From assembly GCA_015494775.1 (NCBI GenBank), contig WGAP01000162.1, positions 1 through 10,506 of the forward strand: 10,506 bases of DNA, in the 5' to 3' direction. Both the position numbers and the translations under genes were made by a program. The notes beneath the pieces were generated by a model. That model made no database searches. It was not told the DNA's origin and saw only the letters and a program-made list of their open reading frames with translations. This stretch comes from Flavobacteriales bacterium (lineage in GTDB: Bacteria > Bacteroidota > Bacteroidia > Flavobacteriales > Flavobacteriaceae). Shown here piece by piece: positions 5,474 through 10,506 of the stretch (its first letter is position 1; each line of letters begins with the position of its first letter).

Positions 5474-6583
5474 ATGATGAAAATAGGAACCATAAAAGAA
5501 ACCCGCACGGGCGAACGCCGCGTAGCGCTTACTCCCACCGTGGTGCGCGAGCTTGCGGGCAAAGGTTTCCAAGTGCTTGTGGAAACCGGCGCCGGATTGA
5601 ATGCCCACTTCACTGACGACCAATACCGCGAAGCCGGCGCCACCGTTGCCTCCAAAAAAGAAGTTTTCGAACAGGCGGATGTTATCGTCAAAATCAACCC
5701 GCCTTCCGACGAAGATTTGCCTTTGTTCCGCAAAGGCCAGATTTTTGTCGGGCTCCTTTTCCCCTACAACAATCCCGAATTGGCCCAATCGCTGGCCGGT
5801 AAAGGCGTTACGGCCTTTGCCATGGAACTCATTCCCCGCATTTCGCGCGCCCAAAATATGGACGTATTGAGTTCGCAAAGCAACCTGGCCGGTTACAAAG
5901 CCGTTATCATCGGTGCCGATGCCCTGGAAAAAATCTTCCCGCTGATGATGACCGCCGCCGGCACCATCCGTCCGGCGCGCGTGTTGATTTACGGCGTAGG
6001 CGTGGCCGGATTGCAAGCCATCGCCACGGCCAAGCGCCTGGGCGCCATCGTCGAAGCTACCGACATCCGGCCCGAAACCAAGGAAGAAGCCGAATCACTG
6101 GGGGCCAAATTCATCCAGGTGCAAGATGCCGACCTCAAAGACGTATCCGAAGGCGGCTACGCCAAGGAAGCCAGCGAAGAATTCCTGCGCAAGCAAAAAG
6201 AAGCCGTGGACAAATCCCTTTTCCAAGCCGATTTGGTCATCACCACCGCCCTGGTGATGGGACGCAAAGCCCCCCGCTTAATTACCGAAGAACAAATCAA
6301 GCAAATGAAACACGGCGCCGTCATCGTGGATATGGCCGTGGAACAAGGCGGAAACGTGGAACTCAGCCGTCCGGACGAAATCGTTACCAAGCACGGCGTT
6401 AGCATCATCGGCAAAACCAACCTGCCGTCGCTCCTGGCGGTGAATGCCAGTGAACTCTATGCCAAAAACATGTATAACTTCCTCACCTTCCTGATGCCCG
6501 AAGGTGAACCCAAAATCGATTTAGAAGACGAAATCATCGACGGCACTTTGTCGGTTTACGAAGGCAAGGTGCGCAAATCCTGA
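5474..6583 (+). CDS. pntAA: NAD(P) transhydrogenase subunit alpha part 1 (NAD(H)-binding domain I)
   Basis: A 369-residue peripheral subunit of proton-translocating transhydrogenase. It holds the NAD(H)-binding domain I, which exchanges hydride with the NADP(H) domain III of PntB. It begins MMKIGTIKETRTGERRVALT, the family N terminus shared with alanine dehydrogenase. It carries a Rossmann glycine motif GVGVAG at 174-179, followed by the acidic strand end EATDIRPE and then ESLGAKFI. The late segment GNVELSRPDEIV with NLPS also fits the family. Alanine dehydrogenase is the main alternative, but the next two genes encode the remaining transhydrogenase subunits, which settles it. The absence of membrane helices and the length of 369 fit the three-gene (Rhodospirillum type) form, in which PntA is split. 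The start may be 5474 or the adjacent ATG at 5477. The gap to the next gene is 26 bases. Confidence 0.96.
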   Translation: MMKIGTIKETRTGERRVALTPTVVRELAGKGFQVLVETGAGLNAHFTDDQYREAGATVASKKEVFEQADVIVKINPPSDEDLPLFRKGQIFVGLLFPYNNPELAQSLAGKGVTAFAMELIPRISRAQNMDVLSSQSNLAGYKAVIIGADALEKIFPLMMTAAGTIRPARVLIYGVGVAGLQAIATAKRLGAIVEATDIRPETKEEAESLGAKFIQVQDADLKDVSEGGYAKEASEEFLRKQKEAVDKSLFQADLVITTALVMGRKAPRLITEEQIKQMKHGAVIVDMAVEQGGNVELSRPDEIVTKHGVSIIGKTNLPSLLAVNASELYAKNMYNFLTFLMPEGEPKIDLEDEIIDGTLSVYEGKVRKS

Positions 6584-6609
6584 AATTTGAAGTAAAAATC
6601 CGAATAACC

Positions 6610-6918
6610 ATGAACGCATTTTTCGACTTTATCAACCAAAATATCGAAATGACCTACGTCGTCATCCTGATGATATTCGTAGGTATCGAACTTATCAGTC
6701 ATGTTCCCGCCGTGTTGCACACGCCGCTTATGTCCGGCGCCAATGCCATCCACGGCGTGGTGATCATCGGTGCCATCCTGGTGATGTTGCACATGGACCC
6801 GCAAAACTATGCGGGCTTGGCCATCGGCTTTGTGGCGGTGGTTTTGGGAACGCTCAACGTGGTGGGCGGTTTCGTGGTAACCAACCGTATGCTCGAAATG
6901 TTCAAAACCCGAAAATAA
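6610..6918 (+). CDS. pntAB: NAD(P) transhydrogenase subunit alpha part 2 (membrane domain II)
   Basis: A 102-residue membrane subunit forming part of the proton channel (domain II). About three hydrophobic helices are visible: around MTYVVILMIFVGIELISHV, around HGVVIIGAILVMLHM, and around GLAIGFVAVVLGTLNVVGGF. The signature GVELISHVPxxLHTPLMSGxNAIHGVV is present as ELISHVPAVLHTPLMSGANA followed by IHGVV. The final GGFVVTNRMLEMFKTRK is the usual ending. Length is normal for the split form. The ATG at 6610 is the only reasonable start, and pntB begins 6 bases after the TAA. Confidence 0.96.
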   Translation: MNAFFDFINQNIEMTYVVILMIFVGIELISHVPAVLHTPLMSGANAIHGVVIIGAILVMLHMDPQNYAGLAIGFVAVVLGTLNVVGGFVVTNRMLEMFKTRK

Positions 6919-6924
6919 TACGCC

Positions 6925-8313
6925 ATGACCACACAAGCACTCCTTAATATCGCCTATCTGATTGCCGCCGTTACCTTTATGACGGGCATGAAAATGCTCG
7001 GAAGTCCCAAAACCGCCCGCAAAGGAAATTTGATCGCCGCCGTGGGCATGGCCATTGCCATTGTGGCTACCATTTTCCTGCACGACAAACAGGTTTCCGG
7101 CACGGTTTACGGACTGATTTTTGCCGCCATCATCATCGGAACTTTCATCGGATGGTATATCGCCGTCAAGGTGGAAATGACCAAAATGCCCGAATTGGTT
7201 TCGTTTTTCAACGGTATGGGCGGGGCCACAGCTGCGCTTATCGGCTTGCTCGAATATGTGCATAACACCGGTTCGGCTTACAAAATTTCGATGATTGTGG
7301 CCGGATTGCTCATCGGTAGTGTTTCCTTTGCCGGTAGTATGATTGCCTGGGCCAAGCTCAGCGGCAAAATGCGCAAACCCGTTCGTTTGCCGTCCTACAA
7401 TATTATCAACACCATTTTACTCCTGGTGGCTTTGGCTTTGGCCGTATATATCGCCATTGAACGTCCGGCTTCGCCGGTGATGCTTTACGTGCTTTTTGCC
7501 TTGGCATTGGTTTACGGCGTCATGTTCGTGCTGCCCATCGGCGGTGCGGATATGCCCGTGGTGATTTCGCTTTTGAACTCCTTTACCGGCCTGGCGGCCG
7601 CCTTCGGCGGATTTTTGTATAACAATATGGCCATGCTCACCGGCGGTGTGCTGGTGGGTTCGGCCGGAACCATCCTGACCATCGCCATGACCAAGGCCAT
7701 GAACCGCTCGCTCTCCAACGTGATTTTCGGCGGCTTTGGCGATACGGCCGTAGCAGGCGGCGGTGGCGACACCACCAAGGGAACCGTCAAATCCATCACG
7801 CCTTCCGATGCCGGTATTCTGCTCAATTATGCCAACAACGTTATCATCGTTCCCGGTTACGGACTGGCCGTAGCCCAAGCGCAGCACGCCATTCACGAAC
7901 TCGAAGAACTGCTCGAAAGCAAGGGCGTTCATGTCAAATACGCCATCCATCCCGTAGCCGGACGTATGCCCGGACACATGAACGTGCTCCTGGCCGAAGC
8001 CAATGTGGACTACGACAAACTGGTGGATATGGACGACATCAACCCGCAATTCAAAAACGCCGATGTGGTCCTCGTGGTGGGCGCCAACGATGTGGTCAAT
8101 CCGGCGGCCAAAACCAATCCCGGAAGTCCCATTTACGGCATGCCCGTGCTCAATGTGGAGGATGCCAAAAACGTAATCGTGCTCAAACGCAGCATGAAAC
8201 CCGGCTATGCGGGCATTGACAACGAATTGTTTTATTACCCCAAAACCTCCATGCTTTTTGGCGACGCCAAAGACAGCATTACCAAAATTATCAACGAAGT
8301 AAAAAACATGTAG
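6925..8313 (+). CDS. pntB: NAD(P) transhydrogenase subunit beta
   Basis: A 462-residue inner-membrane subunit. The N-terminal ~270 residues form many membrane helices of domain II and contribute the proton path. The C-terminal ~180 residues are the NADP(H)-binding domain III, which faces the cytoplasm. In domain III I see GYGLAVAQAQ at 311-320, GRMPGHMNVLLAEA from 346, and GANDVVNPAA at 386-395. YGMPVLNVEDAKNVIVLKRS, then GYAGIDNELF and TSMLFGDAKDSI, complete it. With the two upstream genes it makes the complete enzyme, which uses the proton-motive force to drive NADH + NADP+ to NAD+ + NADPH. All key motifs are intact. The operon is closed by the terminator at 8336-8368. Confidence 0.98.
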   Translation: MTTQALLNIAYLIAAVTFMTGMKMLGSPKTARKGNLIAAVGMAIAIVATIFLHDKQVSGTVYGLIFAAIIIGTFIGWYIAVKVEMTKMPELVSFFNGMGGATAALIGLLEYVHNTGSAYKISMIVAGLLIGSVSFAGSMIAWAKLSGKMRKPVRLPSYNIINTILLLVALALAVYIAIERPASPVMLYVLFALALVYGVMFVLPIGGADMPVVISLLNSFTGLAAAFGGFLYNNMAMLTGGVLVGSAGTILTIAMTKAMNRSLSNVIFGGFGDTAVAGGGGDTTKGTVKSITPSDAGILLNYANNVIIVPGYGLAVAQAQHAIHELEELLESKGVHVKYAIHPVAGRMPGHMNVLLAEANVDYDKLVDMDDINPQFKNADVVLVVGANDVVNPAAKTNPGSPIYGMPVLNVEDAKNVIVLKRSMKPGYAGIDNELFYYPKTSMLFGDAKDSITKIINEVKNM

Positions 8314-8335
8314 GAATATTCCTTGCATTAATGCC

Positions 8336-8368
8336 GGCCGCCTCCACCACGGGGGCGGCTGTTTTTTT
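8336..8368 (+). terminator. Rho-independent terminator of the pnt operon
   Basis: The stem GCCGCCTCC (8337-8345) pairs with GGGGGCGGC (8351-8359), with one G-T wobble, around a 5-base loop. A G-T pair at the base is followed by G and then seven T residues (8362-8368). It lies 23 bases after the pntB stop. It separates the pnt and etf transcripts. Confidence 0.85.
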
Positions 8369-8420
8369 GCATTCATTTTCGGGCGGCTCCGTGGTTTATG
8401 ATTTGGAAAAAAATCGAAAA

Positions 8421-8444
8421 AATTATTATGCGTGCATAATAATT
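8421..8444. promoter_or_regulatory. Perfect inverted repeat, probable operator controlling etfBA
   Basis: Arms AATTATTATGC (8421-8431) and GCATAATAATT (8434-8444) are exact reverse complements separated by GT. The site lies 14 bases upstream of the putative etfB -7 box, so it covers the -33 region. No T tract follows, so it is not a terminator. Size and symmetry suit a homodimeric MarR- or TetR-type repressor. I favour a regulator of fatty-acid/acyl-CoA catabolism because of the target genes, but the regulator is not in this window. Confidence 0.65.
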
Positions 8445-8458
8445 CGAATAATTTTTCG

Positions 8459-8466
8459 TAACTTTA
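8459..8466 (+). promoter_or_regulatory. Candidate -7 element of the etfBA operon
   Basis: TAACTTTA matches TAnnTTTG in all but the last base. It would start transcription near 8472 with a leader of about 19 bases before the etfB ATG at 8491. Its position right after the inverted repeat supports it, but the sequence match alone is modest. Confidence 0.4.
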
Positions 8467-8490
8467 AGCCGAAAAACAAATGGCATTGCT

Positions 8491-9237
8491 ATGAAAATAC
8501 TTCTTATGCTCAGTGTGGTTCCCGATACCACATCCAAAATCAATTTTACCGACGATAATACCCGGTTCGACAAAACGGGCATCCAATACGTGATGAACCC
8601 GCACGACGAATTCGGGCTAACCAAAGCCATGCAAATCAAGGAAAGCACCGGCGCCGAACTACATGTGGTGCATGTGGGTCCGCAGGCCTTCGAGCCGGTG
8701 ATGCGCAAAGTGCTGGCCATTGGAGCCGATAAGGCCTTCCGCATCGACATGGAACCCGGCGACAGTTACACCACGGCCGTGCAATTGGCCAATTTCTTGA
8801 AGGACAAAGACTACGACCTGATTATTGCCGGCAAAGAATCACTGGACTACAACGGCAACGCCGTGCACGGTTTGGTGGCCGCCATGACCGGACTTCGGTT
8901 TGTCAATGCGGTGATGGGGCTGGATTTCGAAGGCGACAAGGTCAAGGTAACCCGCGAAATCGAAGGCGGAAAGGAAATTCTCGAAACCCGATTGCCCTTG
9001 CTTATCGGCGGGCAAAAAGGGTTGGTCAAAGAAGAAGAACTGCGCATTCCCAATATGCGCGGCATTATGATGGCCCGCAAAAAACCGCTGGAAGTCATTC
9101 CGCCCGTCGAAGCCACGCAAGCCGTGGAATTCCTTCGCTACGAAAAACCGCCGGCCAAGAGTGCGGTCAAACTGGTGGATAAAGACAACCTGGACGAACT
9201 CATTGATTTGCTCCACAACGAAGCCAAAGTCATTTAA
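8491..9237 (+). CDS. etfB: Electron transfer flavoprotein subunit beta
   Basis: A 248-residue cytoplasmic ETF beta subunit, of normal length. It binds AMP structurally and, with EtfA, accepts electrons from acyl-CoA dehydrogenases and related flavoenzymes for delivery to a quinone oxidoreductase. The N terminus MKILLMLSVVPDTTSKINF and NPHDEFGLTKAMQIKE fit the family's adenine nucleotide alpha-hydrolase-like fold. The nucleotide loop IIAGKESLDYNGNAVHGLVA lies in the middle, and the ETF-beta signature appears as RIPNMRGIMMARKKPL (about 187-202). The ATG at 8491 is preceded by A-rich sequence without Shine-Dalgarno. The operator-like repeat 46 bases upstream suggests regulated expression. The etfA gene follows after 20 bases. 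Confidence 0.96.
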   Translation: MKILLMLSVVPDTTSKINFTDDNTRFDKTGIQYVMNPHDEFGLTKAMQIKESTGAELHVVHVGPQAFEPVMRKVLAIGADKAFRIDMEPGDSYTTAVQLANFLKDKDYDLIIAGKESLDYNGNAVHGLVAAMTGLRFVNAVMGLDFEGDKVKVTREIEGGKEILETRLPLLIGGQKGLVKEEELRIPNMRGIMMARKKPLEVIPPVEATQAVEFLRYEKPPAKSAVKLVDKDNLDELIDLLHNEAKVI

Positions 9238-9257
9238 CCCGAAAAAACGAAACAGTC

Positions 9258-10223
9258 ATGAACATACTCATATTTGCCGAAAATAATCAAGGAAAACCCA
9301 ACAAAACCGCCAAGGAATTGGCTTCCTACGCCCGCGCCCTTGCCGGCGACGGTGGAAGCGTAACGGCCTTGGGTTTCGGGCTGCAAAGTCCTGAAGATTT
9401 GTATGCCTACGGCGTTGACAAAGTGCTCAATGTGGATGATGCGCGTTTCGGCACCTTCAACGCCATGGCCTATGCACTCGCTTTGCAACAAGCCGCCGAA
9501 AAAACCGGTGCCGGAGTAGTCCTTACGGGACAGTCCGCCGACGGCCAATACGTGGGTCCGCTTCTGGGCGGATTGCTGGGGGCGGCCTATGTAACCCAAG
9601 TGGTTTCGCTGCCCGAAAGCACCGAGCCGATGGTGCTCAAACGCAAAAGTTTTTCCAACAAGGCCATTGCCACGGTTAAAATCGATACGGATAAAGCCGT
9701 GCTCAACCTGGCCAAAAATTCCTACGGATTGCATGAAAATCCCGTGGATGGCAGCACCGAAAGTTTCGCCCCGCAAGTGGACGATGCCGTATTTGACGAC
9801 ATCCGCAGTGTCCGGGTGGAAAAAGCCACGGGCAAGGTTCCGCTGTCGGATGCCGAAATCATCGTATCGGCCGGCCGCGGACTGAAAGGCCCGGAAAACT
9901 GGGGTATGATCGAAGAACTGGCCGATGTGCTGGGTGCCGCAACGGCATGTAGCAAGCCCGTGGCCGATATGGGATGGCGGCCGCATACCGAACATGTGGG
10001 GCAAACCGGTAAGCAGGTGGCGCCCAACCTTTACATTGCCATCGGTATTTCGGGAGCCATCCAACATTTGGCCGGCGTAAATTCATCCAAACATATTTTG
10101 GTCATCAATATCGACCCCGAAGCGCCCTTTTTCAAAGCCGCCGACTATGGCGTAGTGGGCGATGCCTTCGAAGTGGTGCCCAAGTTCATCGAAAAACTCA
10201 AAGCATTCAAAGCCGAGCATTGA
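9258..10223 (+). CDS. etfA: Electron transfer flavoprotein subunit alpha
   Basis: A 321-residue ETF alpha subunit that carries the redox-active FAD. The N-terminal half (1 to about 190) is the alpha/beta domain that packs against EtfB. The C-terminal FAD domain shows SAGRGLKGPENW, then CSKPVADMGWRPHTEHVGQT with GQTGK at 248-252, GISGAIQHLAG at 263-273, and the closing VINIDPEAPFFKAADYGVVG. The motifs are those of classical (group I) ETFs in beta-oxidation and amino-acid catabolism. Nothing suggests a bifurcating form, and no partner dehydrogenase is in the window. The gene ends 21 bases before the terminator stem at 10245. Confidence 0.97.
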   Translation: MNILIFAENNQGKPNKTAKELASYARALAGDGGSVTALGFGLQSPEDLYAYGVDKVLNVDDARFGTFNAMAYALALQQAAEKTGAGVVLTGQSADGQYVGPLLGGLLGAAYVTQVVSLPESTEPMVLKRKSFSNKAIATVKIDTDKAVLNLAKNSYGLHENPVDGSTESFAPQVDDAVFDDIRSVRVEKATGKVPLSDAEIIVSAGRGLKGPENWGMIEELADVLGAATACSKPVADMGWRPHTEHVGQTGKQVAPNLYIAIGISGAIQHLAGVNSSKHILVINIDPEAPFFKAADYGVVGDAFEVVPKFIEKLKAFKAEH

Positions 10224-10244
10224 TAGCCGGCATACGAATAGAAG

Positions 10245-10278
10245 AAACACCGCTTCCGCGTTGGTAGCGGTGTTTTTT
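10245..10278 (+). terminator. Rho-independent terminator of the etfBA operon
   Basis: A 10-bp perfect stem, AAACACCGCT (10245-10254) with AGCGGTGTTT (10266-10275), has an 11-base loop, and its 3' arm runs into a six-T tract (10273-10278). On the minus strand the stem is followed by CTTC, so it could also act weakly for the convergent gene at the window's end. Confidence 0.85.
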
Positions 10279-10350
10279 GTATGTGAAAATTGAGAATTAT
10301 TGTTATCGACTAACGTAAAAATTTTGCCCGGAATTTTTTGAATAATAGAT

Positions 10351-10506
10351 TTAATAAAAAGAGTAACTAATAAATGTGCTAAAAGCGTTGGAATGCACAA
10401 TACTGTGATCACTGGTGAAAAAATATCTGGAAAAATTTGTATCGGGCTGAATTTGTTGAATTTCATACCCCAATCCGAAACTGATGGCTGATTTTTTGGA
10501 AATCAT
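10351..10506 (-). CDS. C-terminal fragment of a probable outer-membrane beta-barrel protein, cut by window edge
   Basis: The minus-strand frame open at the window's end encodes 51 residues before TAA at 10353-10351. Alternating polar/hydrophobic strands are visible: KSAISFGLGYEIQQIQ, then NFSRYFFTSD, and finally NAFSTFISYSFY, which ends with an aromatic residue. A last strand of alternating aromatics and a C-terminal F/Y is the classic outer-membrane barrel ending recognised by BamA, and small Bacteroidota porin-like proteins often end this way. The ATG at 10506 is probably internal. GC content here is about 31%, well below the neighbouring genes. The call is an inference from pattern only; a chance open frame is the alternative. 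Confidence 0.5.
   Translation of the reverse strand: MISKKSAISFGLGYEIQQIQPDTNFSRYFFTSDHSIVHSNAFSTFISYSFY

Noticed and set aside
5066..5477. Two plus-strand open frames (99 and 106 codons) across the intergenic block
   Set aside because: Low-complexity Ala/Arg/Pro translations caused by high GC; one runs into the pnt start and neither shows protein-like features. The inverted-repeat structure explains the sequence better.
5474..6583. Alanine dehydrogenase as the product of this gene
   Set aside because: The N-terminal motif is shared, but the following two genes encode the membrane and NADP-binding transhydrogenase subunits in the canonical order.
8421..8444. Inverted repeat read as a transcription terminator
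   Set aside because: The stem is AT-rich, the loop would be only two bases, and no T tract follows on either strand; position and symmetry fit an operator.
10083..10466. 127-codon minus-strand open frame at the window's end
   Set aside because: It runs through the etfA terminator and into etfA antisense; the frame ending at 10351 has a more credible outer-membrane C terminus.
1..10506. CRISPR array, tRNA/rRNA genes, transposase or defence system
   Set aside because: I saw no regularly spaced direct repeats, no cloverleaf-like or rRNA-like segments, and no transposase, integrase, nuclease or toxin-antitoxin proteins.

Overview
The window reads as a stretch of chromosome from a Bacteroidota bacterium of roughly 50% GC. 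I base this on three things. Start codons mostly lack Shine-Dalgarno sequences and have A/T-rich leaders. Several intergenic regions carry matches to the Bacteroidota -7 promoter element (TAnnTTTG). Gene neighbourhoods and small orphan families are, from memory, typical of the phylum (dut/rsmA/mgtE in a row, the small acidic protein between a MATE transporter and a SUI1 factor, the unknown family after mgtE). I cannot name a class or genus from this window.

Layout. (1) Positions 1-1596, plus strand: the 3' three quarters of a MATE-family efflux transporter, an overlapping 76-residue acidic protein of unknown function, and a SUI1/YciH-type translation factor, packed as an operon. (2) Positions 1671-2186, plus strand: a SlyD-like FKBP-type prolyl isomerase with a His/Cys-rich tail. 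Its stop codon overlaps that of the convergent gene on the other strand, and its likely terminator lies inside that gene. (3) Positions 5101 down to 2183, minus strand: a tight four-gene operon, dut (dUTPase), rsmA (16S rRNA dimethyltransferase), mgtE (Mg2+ transporter/channel) and an unknown Bacteroidota family, from a very good -7 box just upstream of dut. (4) Positions 5102-5473: a 372-base divergent intergenic region. It holds promoters at its two edges and, between them, a roughly 220-base block of about 75% GC full of inverted repeats. This block looks like a dispersed structured repeat, not a gene. (5) Positions 5474-8313, plus strand: the three-gene proton-translocating NAD(P) transhydrogenase, closed by a strong terminator. 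(6) Positions 8491-10223, plus strand: etfB and etfA, the electron-transfer flavoprotein, preceded by a perfect 11-bp inverted repeat that is an excellent operator candidate and followed by a strong terminator. (7) The last ~155 bases, minus strand: an AT-rich (about 31% GC) reading frame that looks like the C-terminal end of an outer-membrane beta-barrel protein cut by the window edge.

How they work together. The transhydrogenase couples the proton gradient to hydride transfer between NADH and NADP+. ETF carries electrons from acyl-CoA dehydrogenases and similar flavoenzymes towards the quinone pool. Regions 5 and 6 are therefore neighbouring but separately transcribed redox modules. The minus-strand operon is a housekeeping set (nucleotide pool hygiene, ribosome maturation, Mg2+ supply). 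I do not see a defence system, CRISPR array, transposase, rRNA or tRNA. The least explained elements are the GC-rich intergenic block and the etf operator.
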